Positions 1 to 9,193 of a DNA stretch of 64,000 bases are shown in pieces. A program made the position numbers and the translations under genes. Under the pieces are notes generated by a model, which was not told the DNA's origin, searched no databases, and saw only the letters and a program-made list of their open reading frames with translations. The first letter of the stretch is position 1; every line of letters begins with the position of its first letter. The stretch is from Vibrio hepatarius. GTDB taxonomy: Bacteria; Pseudomonadota; Gammaproteobacteria; Enterobacterales; Vibrionaceae. The stretch is from positions 1-64,000 of the forward strand of contig NZ_JAATOO010000021.1 in assembly GCF_011806575.1 (NCBI RefSeq), read 5' to 3'.

Positions 1-72
<72 letters not shown>

Positions 73-129
73 AGGGTATTTTTATACTTAAAAGACGTTT
101 TCCCAACGCATCTCTCAAGTGCGGAGCGC

Positions 130-157
130 ATCATAGCAAACTCAGTAAAGCTGTAAA
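130..157 (-). promoter_or_regulatory. Promoter of tRNA-Tyr
   Basis: On the minus strand TTTACA (157-152) and TATGAT (135-130) are separated by 16 bases. A GC-rich discriminator (GCGCTCCGC) follows, as in stringently controlled stable-RNA promoters. Transcription would start about 50 bases before the tRNA. Confidence 0.7.
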
Positions 158-342
158 GATTTTTCTTAGAATTTTGAATTGAATGCTGCCTTTTTCAACA
201 AAGAAGGCGAGAATTGAGCATAAAGCGTATTAAAACAACAGCTAAACTTACACTTTATTTCTCTCTCTTTACACTCATTGACGTTTTTATACCGTATAAG
301 AGAGTACAATACGCACAGTTTTTCTAGGCAGAATAATAAACA

Positions 343-1407
343 ATGAAGAATAAAATAATTCTGAGCATTTTGTCGCTTTCCATTATGGCGAGCGCACCAG
401 CAGTGAGCGCTACTCGGCAAGGTCCATCCGCCGTCACCGTTGTGACTGAACAAGTTCAAACACATCAAGTTTCGCAATCTTTATCCTTGGTCGGTAAGTT
501 GCAAGCGGAGCAATCCGTGGTGGTTTCTCCCGAGGTGGCCGGAAAAGTCGATAAAATCGCCGTCAAAGCGAATCAGGAAGTGTCGCAAGGGCAGTTGCTG
601 ATCCAATTGAATGATGACAAAGCTAAAGCCGCACTCGCCGAAGCAAAAGCTTATTTGAAAGATGAACAGCGAAAGCTAAAAGAATTCACCCGTCTGGCGA
701 AGCGTAACGCGATCACTCAAACCGAAATCGACGCGCAAAAAGCCAGTGTAGAGATTGCGCAGGCGCGTCTGGACGCGGCTAATGCCGACATTCGAGACCT
801 ACACATCAGTGCGCCATTTGCTGGCACGGTTGGTTTTATCGACTTCAGTGTCGGTAAGATGGTCAGTGTCGGCGCGGAGCTATTAACTTTAGATGACCTT
901 GCTGTGATGCGCTTAGACCTGCAGATCCCGGAACGTTACCTTTCTCAACTTGCGACCGGAATGAACGTGACAGCGACAACATCGGCTTGGGGTAATAAAA
1001 CTTTTGAAGGCAAAGTAGTTGGCATCGACTCGCGCATTAACCAAGAAACGCTCAATCTGCGTGTGCGTATCCATTTTGATAATCCGAGCCGTTTACTCAA
1101 ACCGGGTATGTTGGTGGCGGCCAATATCGATTTTCCGCCTCTAGAAGCGCCAATCATCCCAGTGCAGGCGCTTGAGTACTCAGGGACAAAACGTTATGTG
1201 TACGTTGTAGGTGATGATGCGAAAGCTAAACGCACAGAAGTCATTCTAGGCGCTCGTGTTGGTAATCAAGTTGTGATTGAGCAAGGTTTGGAGATCGGAC
1301 AGAAGATCGTCGTACAAGGCATCGTCAATATGCGTGATGGCTCGAGCGTTGCTGAGTTAGGTGCAGACGGTAAACCGAAGACCGACAAGAAAGAGGGCAG
1401 TGAATAA
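343..1407 (+). CDS. RND efflux pump periplasmic adaptor (membrane fusion protein)
   Basis: 354 residues, in the normal range for HlyD/AcrA-type adaptors. Residues 1-23 are a Sec signal peptide ending near VSA. No lipobox cysteine is seen, so it is probably not a lipoprotein. The order is a lipoyl half-motif (VSPEVAGKVDKIAVK), an alpha-hairpin rich in Ala, Lys and Glu at about 90-150, the second lipoyl half (HISAPFAGTVGFID), then beta-barrel and membrane-proximal domains. It bridges the inner-membrane pump to an outer-membrane channel. The stop codon overlaps the permease start by one base (TAATG), so the two are co-translated. The ribosome site before 343 is poor. No TolC-type gene is adjacent. 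Substrate cannot be told from the sequence. Confidence 0.93.
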   Translation: MKNKIILSILSLSIMASAPAVSATRQGPSAVTVVTEQVQTHQVSQSLSLVGKLQAEQSVVVSPEVAGKVDKIAVKANQEVSQGQLLIQLNDDKAKAALAEAKAYLKDEQRKLKEFTRLAKRNAITQTEIDAQKASVEIAQARLDAANADIRDLHISAPFAGTVGFIDFSVGKMVSVGAELLTLDDLAVMRLDLQIPERYLSQLATGMNVTATTSAWGNKTFEGKVVGIDSRINQETLNLRVRIHFDNPSRLLKPGMLVAANIDFPPLEAPIIPVQALEYSGTKRYVYVVGDDAKAKRTEVILGARVGNQVVIEQGLEIGQKIVVQGIVNMRDGSSVAELGADGKPKTDKKEGSE

Positions 1408-4400
1408 TGCTGTTGTCTGATGTTTCAGTTAAAAGGCCTGTCGCCGCGGTCGTTCTGAGTCTGCTGCTGTGTGTCTTTGGTATCGTGTCGTTCAGTAAAT
1501 TGGCTGTGCGTGAAATGCCAGATATCGAAAGTCCGGTGGTCTCGATCAGTACGCGCTACGAAGGGGCGTCGGCAACGATCATTGAAAGCCAAATTACCTC
1601 GGTATTAGAAGACCAATTATCCGGGATCAGCGGCATCGATGAAATTTCGTCCACCACACGTAACAGCAGTTCACGGATTACTATAACGTTTGAGTTGGGT
1701 TATGACCTCAATACTGGGGTCAGTGATGTGCGAGACGCGGTGGCGAGAGCGCAGCGTTCACTACCCGATGAGGCCGACGATCCGATTGTTTACAAGAATA
1801 ATGGTTCTGGTGAAGCGTCACTTTACATCAATCTCAGCTCTTCTGAGATGGACCGAACCCAGCTAACTGACTACGTTGAGCGAGTATTGTTAGACCGTTT
1901 TAGTTTGATCTCCGGGGTGAGTTCGGTAGATATCTCGGGTGGTCTGTACAAAGTGATGTACGTGAAGCTAAAGCCTGAACAGATGGCGGGTCGTGGTGTA
2001 ACGACATCGGACATTACCTCAGCTTTGCGTAGCGAAAACTTAGAAAGTCCGGGCGGCGAAGTGCGAAATGACCAGATTGTTATGTCGGTCAGAACCGCAC
2101 GCAGCTACAACCAAGTAGAAGATTTCCAATACTTGGTGATTAAGCGTGCCAGCGATAACTCACCTATCTATTTGAAAGATGTCGCGGACGTGTATATCGG
2201 TGCGGAGAACGAGAACTCGACCTTTAAGAGCGATGGTGTGGTCAACGTGAGTATGGGGATTGTGCCTCAGTCTGATGCGAATCCACTTGAAGTCGCAGAT
2301 CTGGTTCACTTAGAAGTGGAACGTATCCAGAAGTTCTTGCCAGAAGGCACGCGTCTGGCGATTGATTATGACTCGACGGTGTTTATCGACCGTTCGATTT
2401 CAGAAGTCTACAACACCTTATTTATTACTGGTGGTCTGGTCATTTTGGTGTTGTACATCTTCATCGGTCAGGCAAGAGCAACGCTGATCCCTGCGGTTAC
2501 TGTACCCGTCTCTTTGATTTCATCGTTTATGGCCGCCTACTACTTTGGCTTTTCTATCAACTTGATTACGTTGATGGCGTTGATTCTTTCGATTGGTTTG
2601 GTGGTGGATGACGCCATCGTGGTGGTTGAAAACATCTTCCACCATATCGAGCAGGGAGAAAAACCGCTGCTGGCCGCTTACAAAGGCACCCGTGAAGTGG
2701 GCTTTGCGGTTGTAGCGACCACGTTAGTACTGGTAATGGTATTCCTGCCGATCTCGTTTATGGACGGTATGGTGGGACTGTTGTTCACCGAGTTTTCGGT
2801 GTTGCTGGCGATGTCGGTGATCTTCTCGTCATTGATCGCTTTGACGCTCACGCCAGTGCTGGGCAGTAAACTGCTTAAAGCAAACGTGAAACCGAGCCGC
2901 TTTAGCGTGTTCGTCGAAAAGATGTTCCACCGTTTGGAAAACGGTTATCGCAACCTGTTGAAGCGTGCGCTGCATTGGAAATGGGCGGCGCCGTTGATCA
3001 TCTTAGCCTGTGTCGGTGGTAGTTGGGGGCTGATGCAACAAGTACCTTCACAACTGACGCCTTCTGAAGACCGTGGCGTATTGTTGGCGTTTGTCCGTGG
3101 TGCGGATGCAACCAGTTACAACCGCATGTCGGCAAACATGGACTTGGTGGAAGAGCGCTTGCTACCGTTGCTTGGTCAGGGCTTCCTCAAATCATTCAGC
3201 ATTCAATCGCCAGCATTTGGCGGTAATGCGGGTGACCAGACCGGCTTTGTGATTATGATTCTTGAGGATTGGGATGAGCGAGATGTCACAGCTCAGCAAG
3301 CTCTGGGACAAATTCGCCGTGCGTTAGCGGGCATCCCCGATGTCCGTGTCTTTCCGTTCATGCCAGGCTTTCGTGGCGGCTCTAGCGAACCAGTTCAGTT
3401 CGTGTTAGGTGGTTCGGATTATCCCGAGCTTAAGCAATGGGCTGAGGAGCTAGAACGTTTAGCGGAAGAGTCACCATTGATGGAAGGCGCTGAGATCGAT
3501 TACTCGGAGAAAACGCCGGAGCTGGTGGTGACGGTTGATAGACAACGCGCGGCTGAATTAGGCATTAGTGTCGCGGATATTTCCGACACGCTAGAAGTGA
3601 TGCTTGGCGGTAAAAGTGAAACTACGTTTGTTGAGCGCGGTGAAGAATATGATGTTTACCTGCGTGGTGACGAGAACAGCTTTAACAATGCCTCCGATCT
3701 GAGCCAAATTTATCTGCGTACCGCTTCTGGTGACTTGGTTACGCTCGACACAGTGACCAAAGTTGAGGAGGTTGCGTCGTCGATTCGCTTGTCGCACTAC
3801 AACAAACAGAAGTCGATCACCATTACCGCTAACTTAGCGAATGGCGCGACGCTGGGTGATGCGCTTGATTATCTCGACCAAAAAGCGATTGAGCTGCTAC
3901 CAGCCGATATTTCAGTGAGTTATTCCGGAGAGTCAAAAGACTACAAAGAGAACCAATCCAGTGTGTTGGTGGTGTTTGCTTTAGCATTGCTAGTGGCTTA
4001 CTTAGTGCTGGCGGCGCAGTTTGAAAGCTTTATCAACCCACTAGTGGTGATGTTTACCGTGCCAATGGGCGTATTTGGTGGCTTCTTGGGCATGTTCATC
4101 ATGGGGCAAGGACTCAACATCTATAGCCAGATCGGTATGATCATGTTGATTGGTATGGTGACGAAAAACGGTATTTTGATCGTGGAGTTTGCCAACCAAT
4201 TGCGTGACCGAGGTTTTGAGTTTGAAAAAGCGATTGTCGATGCGGCAGCACGCCGACTACGCCCAATCATGATGACCGCCTTTACCACGTTGGCTGGTGC
4301 GATTCCGCTGATCATTTCGAGTGGTGCGGGTTACGAAAGCCGTGTTGCGGTGGGTACGGTTATCTTTTTCGGTATGGGCTTTGCGACGTTAGTTACCTTG

Positions 4401-4517
4401 TTCGTTATCCCCGCGATGTACCGATTGATTTCGGCGAGTACTCAATCTCCGGGTCACGTTGAAGCTGAACTCAACAAAGAACTGAGCCACGACGTTAAAG
4501 CACGCGCTTCTCACTAA
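1407..4517 (+). CDS. RND (HAE1 family) multidrug efflux permease
   Basis: 1036 residues, typical of AcrB-like proton-driven exporters. The first membrane helix begins at about residue 12 (VAAVVLSLLLCVFG). A large periplasmic loop follows, then a block of membrane helices at about 335-490. A second such half has its helix block at about 865-1015. The proton-relay aspartates are visible as D401 and D402 in LVVDDAIVVVEN, and the matching lysine is K920 in MVTKNGILIVEF. It works with the overlapping upstream adaptor. It is closer to the MexF/VexD-like single-adaptor type than to E. coli AcrB by general look, but the substrate and ortholog name cannot be fixed from sequence alone, so no symbol is given. 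Confidence 0.95.
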   Translation: MLLSDVSVKRPVAAVVLSLLLCVFGIVSFSKLAVREMPDIESPVVSISTRYEGASATIIESQITSVLEDQLSGISGIDEISSTTRNSSSRITITFELGYDLNTGVSDVRDAVARAQRSLPDEADDPIVYKNNGSGEASLYINLSSSEMDRTQLTDYVERVLLDRFSLISGVSSVDISGGLYKVMYVKLKPEQMAGRGVTTSDITSALRSENLESPGGEVRNDQIVMSVRTARSYNQVEDFQYLVIKRASDNSPIYLKDVADVYIGAENENSTFKSDGVVNVSMGIVPQSDANPLEVADLVHLEVERIQKFLPEGTRLAIDYDSTVFIDRSISEVYNTLFITGGLVILVLYIFIGQARATLIPAVTVPVSLISSFMAAYYFGFSINLITLMALILSIGLVVDDAIVVVENIFHHIEQGEKPLLAAYKGTREVGFAVVATTLVLVMVFLPISFMDGMVGLLFTEFSVLLAMSVIFSSLIALTLTPVLGSKLLKANVKPSRFSVFVEKMFHRLENGYRNLLKRALHWKWAAPLIILACVGGSWGLMQQVPSQLTPSEDRGVLLAFVRGADATSYNRMSANMDLVEERLLPLLGQGFLKSFSIQSPAFGGNAGDQTGFVIMILEDWDERDVTAQQALGQIRRALAGIPDVRVFPFMPGFRGGSSEPVQFVLGGSDYPELKQWAEELERLAEESPLMEGAEIDYSEKTPELVVTVDRQRAAELGISVADISDTLEVMLGGKSETTFVERGEEYDVYLRGDENSFNNASDLSQIYLRTASGDLVTLDTVTKVEEVASSIRLSHYNKQKSITITANLANGATLGDALDYLDQKAIELLPADISVSYSGESKDYKENQSSVLVVFALALLVAYLVLAAQFESFINPLVVMFTVPMGVFGGFLGMFIMGQGLNIYSQIGMIMLIGMVTKNGILIVEFANQLRDRGFEFEKAIVDAAARRLRPIMMTAFTTLAGAIPLIISSGAGYESRVAVGTVIFFGMGFATLVTLFVIPAMYRLISASTQSPGHVEAELNKELSHDVKARASH

Positions 4518-4532
4518 TGTTTTTTAGCCAAC

Positions 4533-4561
4533 AAAAAGCCCGCTAATGCTGCGGGCTTTTT
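4533..4561. terminator. Bidirectional terminator between the RND operon and yitT
   Basis: AAAAAGCCCGC, a 7-base loop, then GCGGGCTTTTT. T-runs on both strands suit the two convergent genes. Confidence 0.9.
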
Positions 4562-4575
4562 AGTATTCATCAGGT

Positions 4576-5175
4576 TTAACCGTAGTTTACTGTGTAGCGG
4601 GTTGGTTTGTGATTCATCGCCAACACGACGTTAAGCAAGATAGCGCCGACGATCGATAGGCCTATCACTTGCGGTGACACAAAGAAGAACGACGCGATCA
4701 AAATGCTAATGTCGATCGCAAGTTGCGATTTTCCGACTGAAATACCAAATTTATCCTGAATGAACAGACATAATACGTTGAAGCCACCGAGGCTTGAGCG
4801 GTGTCTGAACAGGATCAGCATTCCTAAGCCCATCAATAAACCGCCTGCGACGGCGCAATACACTTCGTTGATGGTTTCCAGTTTAATGACCAAATACAGG
4901 TGGTCGGCAAACACCGATACTAAGCCTCCCGAAATGGCGCTGTTAATCGCAAAGCGTGTACCGAAGCGCTTCCATGCCAGCAAGTAGAAAGGACTGTTCG
5001 CTAGAAAATAAAGCGTACCAAATGAGAGAGGCACAAATTGTGTGAACAGCAGCGCCAGACCTGTCGTTCCGCCAGTGAGCAAGTTTGCAGACTGGAGGAA
5101 GAAGACGCCCTGAGCGACGAGAAACGTACCAGTAAGGATCGCAATCCAATCTTCTTTGCGTGAGTGTTTTTCCAT
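4576..5175 (-). CDS. YitT family membrane protein (DUF161)
   Basis: 199 residues from the ATG at 5175; a TTG one codon upstream is the other possible start, and neither has a strong ribosome site. The sequence shows about five or six hydrophobic segments (for example AILTGTFLVAQGVFFLQSA near the N-terminus). Glycine-rich turns such as LLTGGTTGLALL and FRHRSSLGGFNVL are typical of the YitT_membrane domain. Bacillus members are longer, with an extra C-terminal domain (DUF2179) that is missing here; short versions are common in proteobacteria. The function is not established. It is transcribed alone, convergent with the RND operon and divergent from glyA. Confidence 0.85.
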   Translation of the reverse strand: MEKHSRKEDWIAILTGTFLVAQGVFFLQSANLLTGGTTGLALLFTQFVPLSFGTLYFLANSPFYLLAWKRFGTRFAINSAISGGLVSVFADHLYLVIKLETINEVYCAVAGGLLMGLGMLILFRHRSSLGGFNVLCLFIQDKFGISVGKSQLAIDISILIASFFFVSPQVIGLSIVGAILLNVVLAMNHKPTRYTVNYG

Positions 5176-5403
5176 CAAATTGAAACTTTAACAGTAGATA
5201 ATGGCGCGAATACTATTGAAAAAATGAGGATTTCGGTAGCTTGAGAGCCAAATTTAAGGTAAACCTATGTAATTATCGTTTTACGGGGTGTAAAGGATAA
5301 AATTGACATATCTCTGCCAATTGAGGTTTGAGATATGCCAATTATGACGCCTCTTGAAAATCATTATGAAAAATCTGCATGAGAAAAATTAGAATTTTCT
5401 CTT

Positions 5404-5419
5404 TATGACCCAGATCAAA
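5404..5419. promoter_or_regulatory. Possible CRP site upstream of glyA
   Basis: TATGA-CCCAGA-TCAAA matches the CRP pattern TGTGA-N6-TCACA at eight of ten positions. It lies just before the candidate -10 box TAAAAT at 5425. Suggestive only. Confidence 0.35.
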
Positions 5420-5446
5420 TTATGTAAAATGCGCGCCATTAGGTTG

Positions 5447-5462
5447 ATGCAAACGTTTGCGT
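5447..5462. promoter_or_regulatory. PurR operator of glyA
   Basis: ATGCAAACGTTTGCGT is a near-perfect match to the purine repressor box, with a palindromic core GCAAACGTTTGC. glyA is an established PurR target in enteric bacteria. The box sits about 60 bases before the start codon and downstream of the likely -10 box, where binding would block transcription. Confidence 0.9.
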
Positions 5463-5520
5463 CAGAGTCGTAAGTAGGTTTTTTGCAACTTTAAGTCTTA
5501 ATCTGAGTCAGGAGATACAG

Positions 5521-6771
5521 ATGCTAAAGCGTGATATGAACATCGCGGATTACGATGCGGAACTATTCGCAGCTATCCAAGAAGAAACTCTTCGCCAGGA
5601 AGAACACATCGAACTAATCGCTTCAGAAAACTACACAAGCCCACGTGTAATGGAAGCTCAAGGTTCTCAGCTAACAAACAAATACGCTGAAGGTTATCCA
5701 GGCAAGCGCTACTACGGTGGTTGTGAGTACGTGGACAAAGCTGAATCTCTAGCGATTGAGCGTGCATGCAAACTGTTTGGTTGTGAGTACGCGAACGTTC
5801 AGCCACACTCTGGCTCTCAAGCTAACAGTGCGGTTTACATGGCGCTTCTTAACCCGGGCGACACAGTTCTAGGTATGAGCCTAGCGCACGGTGGTCACCT
5901 GACTCACGGTTCTCCTGTAAACTTCTCTGGTAAGCATTACAACGTTATCCCTTACGGTATCGATGAAGCTGGCCAAATCAACTACGACGAAATGGAAGCC
6001 TTAGCGCTTGAGCACAAACCTAAGATGATCATCGGTGGTTTCTCAGCATACTCTCAAATCGTTGATTGGAAGCGCATGCGTGAAATCGCAGACAAAGTGG
6101 ACGCTTACCTATTCGTCGATATGGCGCACGTTGCTGGCCTTATCGCGGCAGGGGAATACCCAACGCCAGTTCCACACGCACACGTTGTGACTACAACAAC
6201 GCACAAAACGCTAGCAGGTCCACGTGGTGGTCTTATCCTGTCTAACGCTGGCGAAGACATGTACAAGAAACTGAACTCAGCCGTTTTCCCTGGCGGTCAA
6301 GGTGGTCCACTAATGCACGTTATCGCTGGTAAAGCAGTAGCGTTCAAAGAAGCAATGGAGCCAGAGTTTAAAGCTTACCAAGCGCGCGTAGTGAAAAACG
6401 CAAAAGCGATGGTGGCTCAGTTCCAGGAACGTGGCTACAAGATCGTATCGAACGGTACAGAGAACCACTTGTTCCTTGTTGACCTAATTGACAAAGACAT
6501 CACAGGTAAAGATGCTGACGCGGCACTAGGTGCAGCAAACATCACGGTAAACAAGAACTCGGTACCAAACGACCCTCGTAGTCCGTTTGTTACTTCTGGT
6601 ATCCGTGTTGGTACTCCAGCAATTACTCGCCGTGGCTTCACTGAAGAAGACGCAAAAGAGCTAGCAAACTGGATGTGTGACGTATTGGATAACATCGGTA
6701 ACGAAGAAGTTATCGAAGCGACAAAACAGAAAGTTCTCGCTATCTGCAAGCGTCTACCAGTTTACGCATAA
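5521..6771 (+). CDS. glyA: Serine hydroxymethyltransferase
   Basis: 416 residues, the usual length. The enzyme is cytosolic and pyridoxal-phosphate dependent. It converts serine and tetrahydrofolate to glycine and 5,10-methylenetetrahydrofolate, the main source of one-carbon units for purines, thymidylate and methionine. The N-terminus MLKRDMNIADYDAELF aligns with E. coli GlyA. The cofactor lysine is K229 in TTTTHKTLAGPRGG. AGGAGA about seven bases before the ATG is a good ribosome site. The PurR box upstream indicates repression by purines. It is a single-gene transcript with a hairpin terminator behind it. Codon use is strongly biased, as in highly expressed genes. Confidence 0.99.
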   Translation: MLKRDMNIADYDAELFAAIQEETLRQEEHIELIASENYTSPRVMEAQGSQLTNKYAEGYPGKRYYGGCEYVDKAESLAIERACKLFGCEYANVQPHSGSQANSAVYMALLNPGDTVLGMSLAHGGHLTHGSPVNFSGKHYNVIPYGIDEAGQINYDEMEALALEHKPKMIIGGFSAYSQIVDWKRMREIADKVDAYLFVDMAHVAGLIAAGEYPTPVPHAHVVTTTTHKTLAGPRGGLILSNAGEDMYKKLNSAVFPGGQGGPLMHVIAGKAVAFKEAMEPEFKAYQARVVKNAKAMVAQFQERGYKIVSNGTENHLFLVDLIDKDITGKDADAALGAANITVNKNSVPNDPRSPFVTSGIRVGTPAITRRGFTEEDAKELANWMCDVLDNIGNEEVIEATKQKVLAICKRLPVYA

Positions 6772-6800
6772 TCTGTCGCTTAGCTGATTGATTTGAAAAA

Positions 6801-6843
6801 GCTCCTTTTAGTTACTGTTTACAGTGGTTAAGGAGCGTTTTGT
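6801..6843 (+). terminator. Terminator of glyA
   Basis: GCTCCTT (6801-6807) pairs with AAGGAGC (6830-6836) and is followed by GTTTTGTT. Confidence 0.75.
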
Positions 6844-6864
6844 TAGCTAGGCAGTTTGAAAAAC

Positions 6865-6898
6865 AAAAGGGTCGATGTAAAAACATCGACCCTTTTTT
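6865..6898. terminator. Strong bidirectional terminator
   Basis: AAAAGGGTCGATG (6865-6877) pairs with CATCGACCC (6884-6892), followed by TTTTTT. It ends the minus-strand lipoprotein gene and backs up glyA. Confidence 0.9.
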
Positions 6899-6916
6899 AT
6901 ATGTATAACGCTGAGG

Positions 6917-7243
6917 TTACTTAGTAATGCTCAGTAACGTGCCGGACTTACACTTAAACGAGTAGTACTTGCGGCTTTCGCTGAATTTACCCAGACCTTC
7001 ACCATCACAGTAGTCGATGTTGATATCACGCATCGTCTCTAGTGTATCTTCGCTATCCAAAGCAAACTTAGAGCCGTCAGAACAAGAGATACGAACACGG
7101 CCATCATCGCTGACTGAGTACAACTCGACTTCGGTATTACACAGTTCAAAAGAAGCTTCACGGAAATTGTCTTGCTGTGTATTGGACGAGCAGCCCGCTG
7201 CAAGTGCGCTAAGTGCGATAGCAATAAACCCTAGTCTTTTCAT
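6917..7243 (-). CDS. Small hypothetical lipoprotein
   Basis: 108 residues from the ATG at 7243; an upstream in-frame start at 7306 would put 21 extra residues before the signal sequence and is unlikely. The N-terminus MKRLGFIAIALSALAAGCSS is a lipoprotein signal with the lipobox AAGC. Beyond it, four further cysteines (in LCNTEV, ISCSDG, DYCDG, FKCKSG) suggest two disulfides in a small exported domain. No known domain is recognised. It stands alone between two terminators. The residue after the lipid cysteine is serine, which favours the outer membrane. Confidence 0.8.
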   Translation of the reverse strand: MKRLGFIAIALSALAAGCSSNTQQDNFREASFELCNTEVELYSVSDDGRVRISCSDGSKFALDSEDTLETMRDINIDYCDGEGLGKFSESRKYYSFKCKSGTLLSITK

Positions 7244-7317
7244 AGTATTCCCAGTTATTTTTTTAGTGATAGAGCTAAGCCTATAGAAGAGTCGGTTTTC
7301 ATTCAAGAATGGAAATG

Positions 7318-7346
7318 AAAAAGGCTGACGTTATCGGTCAGCCTTT
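7318..7346 (-). terminator. Terminator after lipA
   Basis: AAAGGCTGAC and GTCAGCCTTT arms around a six-base loop; on the minus strand the stem is followed by TTTTTC. Confidence 0.85.
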
Positions 7347-7374
7347 AGAATATTATTTTAGTTGCATAAAGCGA

Positions 7375-8340
7375 TTAGCTTACTTCAACACCTTGAGCTT
7401 GAAGGTCTGCGTGGTACGAAGAACGTACGAAAGGACCACAAGCGGCGTGGGTGAAGCCAAGTTCTAGCGCGATCTCTTTAAGCTCATCGAACTCTGATGG
7501 TGGAACGTAACGCTCAACTGGCAAGTGGTGACGGCTTGGCGCTAGGTATTGGCCTAGTGTCAGCATAGTCACGCCGTGTGCGCGCAGATCTTTCAGTACT
7601 TCAACGATCTCTTCTTTCGTTTCACCAAGACCCATCATCAGACCAGACTTAGTTGGAACGTCAGGGTGCTGCTCTTTGAACTTCTTAAGTAGCTCTAGTG
7701 ACCATTTGTAGTTCGCACCTGGACGCGCTTTACGGTATAGACGAGGCGCAGTCTCTAGGTTGTGGTTAAATACATCTGGCGGATTGTCTTTCATTAGGTC
7801 CAGCGCCACATCCATACGACCACGGAAGTCTGGTACCAGAGTTTCAATCTTGATGTTTGGATTAAGAGCACGAATCTCACGATTACAGTCAGCAAAGTGC
7901 TGTGCGCCGCCATCACGTAGATCATCACGGTCTACTGAGGTGATCACGACGTATTTCAGTTTCATGTCTGCGATGGTTTTTGCCAACTTTTGCGGCTCTT
8001 CAGCTTCCGGAGGAAGAGGGCGGCCGTGGGCAACGTCACAGAAAGGACAACGACGAGTACAGATAGCACCAAGAATCATGAAGGTCGCAGTACCGTGGTT
8101 AAAGCACTCTGCCAAGTTCGGGCATGATGCTTCTTCACACACTGAGTGAAGGTTATTCTTACGCATCGCCGATTTGATATCTTGGATGCGCTGGCTGTCA
8201 GATGGCAGCTTGATCTTCATCCAGTCTGGCTTGCGCAGAATTTCTTTTTGCTCAGTTGGCATATTCTTTACAGGAATCAGTGCCATCTTATCAGCGTCAC
8301 GGTATTTAACGCCTTTTTCCATTTGGATTGGTTTACTCAT
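7375..8340 (-). CDS. lipA: Lipoyl synthase
   Basis: 321 residues, typical length. A radical-SAM enzyme that inserts two sulfur atoms into protein-bound octanoyl groups to form lipoyl cofactors of 2-oxoacid dehydrogenases and the glycine cleavage system. Both iron-sulfur motifs are visible: the auxiliary cluster cysteines in CEEASCPNLAEC and the radical-SAM cluster in CTRRCPFCDVAHG. The C-terminal motif RSSYHADLQ is conserved and supplies a cluster ligand serine. It follows lipB by 15 bases and the two are probably one transcript: LipB supplies the octanoyl substrate that LipA modifies. Confidence 0.99.
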   Translation of the reverse strand: MSKPIQMEKGVKYRDADKMALIPVKNMPTEQKEILRKPDWMKIKLPSDSQRIQDIKSAMRKNNLHSVCEEASCPNLAECFNHGTATFMILGAICTRRCPFCDVAHGRPLPPEAEEPQKLAKTIADMKLKYVVITSVDRDDLRDGGAQHFADCNREIRALNPNIKIETLVPDFRGRMDVALDLMKDNPPDVFNHNLETAPRLYRKARPGANYKWSLELLKKFKEQHPDVPTKSGLMMGLGETKEEIVEVLKDLRAHGVTMLTLGQYLAPSRHHLPVERYVPPSEFDELKEIALELGFTHAACGPFVRSSYHADLQAQGVEVS

Positions 8341-8355
8341 GCTCTTTTACTTCTC

Positions 8356-9015
8356 TTACTTCGTATCGCGTAGGGCGGCTTCTGTGCTGAATTCTACTTG
8401 CTCGTAACCAAGCAAAGTCACAAGTTCTTTGACCAGAGTCTGTTCGACTTGCTGAAGATCTGTTGGTCCACCAAGTTGGCTCACTTGAACCATTTCCATA
8501 CCTGCATAGCCACATGGATTGATACGTAAAAACGGCGTGAGATCCATATTTACGTTTAATGCCAAACCATGGAAAGAGCAGCCTTTGCGGATTCTTAATC
8601 CTAAAGAGCAGATCTTTTTACCATCAACATAGACGCCGGGCGCATCTGGGCGTGCCGCTGACTCAATATTGTAATTCTTTAGCGTGTTAATCACGAGATT
8701 TTCGATCGTAGTGACGAGGTCTCGTACGCCTAACTTTTTACGACGGAGGTTAATCAGGAAATAAGCTACAAGCTGACCTGGACCATGATAGGTTACCTGG
8801 CCGCCACGGTCACTTTGCACCACTGGGATGTCACCTGTATTCAACAGGTGCTCTTCTTTACCCGCTTGGCCTTGTGTAAAGACAGGGTTGTGCTCTACAA
8901 GCCACACTTCATCACGGGTTTCGTCAGTTCGGTTGTCTGTGAAGTCATGCATTGCTTGCCAAATTGGCTCGTAATCCTGTCTTCCCAAATGCTTAACTAC
9001 CAGCTGGTTTTGCAT
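8356..9015 (-). CDS. lipB: Lipoyl(octanoyl) transferase
   Basis: 219 residues. It transfers octanoyl from acyl carrier protein to the lipoyl domains of apoenzymes, the first step of endogenous lipoate assembly in the cytosol. Family motifs seen are RGGQVTYHGPGQLVAYFL, the catalytic lysine region CSLGLRIRKGCSFHGLALN, and the catalytic cysteine in INPCGYAGME. A terminator (9145-9166) separates it from ybeD, so it probably has its own promoter in the 9016-9140 gap. lipA is 15 bases downstream. Confidence 0.98.
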   Translation of the reverse strand: MQNQLVVKHLGRQDYEPIWQAMHDFTDNRTDETRDEVWLVEHNPVFTQGQAGKEEHLLNTGDIPVVQSDRGGQVTYHGPGQLVAYFLINLRRKKLGVRDLVTTIENLVINTLKNYNIESAARPDAPGVYVDGKKICSLGLRIRKGCSFHGLALNVNMDLTPFLRINPCGYAGMEMVQVSQLGGPTDLQQVEQTLVKELVTLLGYEQVEFSTEAALRDTK

Positions 9016-9144
9016 TCCCGATCCTATCGTCTATTAATAAAGTTCCCGGATTATAAACTGCTTCTGGTTTTTCAACTATATGCCAGTAACACATTTTTAA
9101 CCTTAGAGAATTTGTAGGATTATTATCTAATTGATATTTAAAAA

Positions 9145-9166
9145 GAAAGCAGCTCGTGCTGCTTTC
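9145..9166 (-). terminator. Terminator after ybeD
   Basis: Perfect arms GAAAGCAGC and GCTGCTTTC with a four-base loop; the minus strand then reads TTTTTAAATA. Confidence 0.85.
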
Positions 9167-9193
9167 AAATAAAATTGAACTTATCAAATAATA

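Larger units (their letters stand above)
5176..5520. other. Intergenic region between yitT and glyA
   Basis: 345 bases without a gene. It holds the glyA control region: a TTGACA at 5303-5308 without a well-placed -10 box, a CRP-like site at 5404-5419, a TAAAAT -10 candidate at 5425-5430, and the PurR box at 5447-5462. The remainder is AT-rich with no recognisable element. Confidence 0.7.

Noticed and set aside
166..477. 103-codon minus-strand open frame near the RND adaptor start
   Set aside because: Overlaps the signal-peptide part of the adaptor gene; Cys- and Leu-rich without pattern.
5303..5308. TTGACA as -35 box for glyA
   Set aside because: No -10 box lies 16-18 bases downstream; the TAAAAT at 5425 fits the position of the PurR box better.
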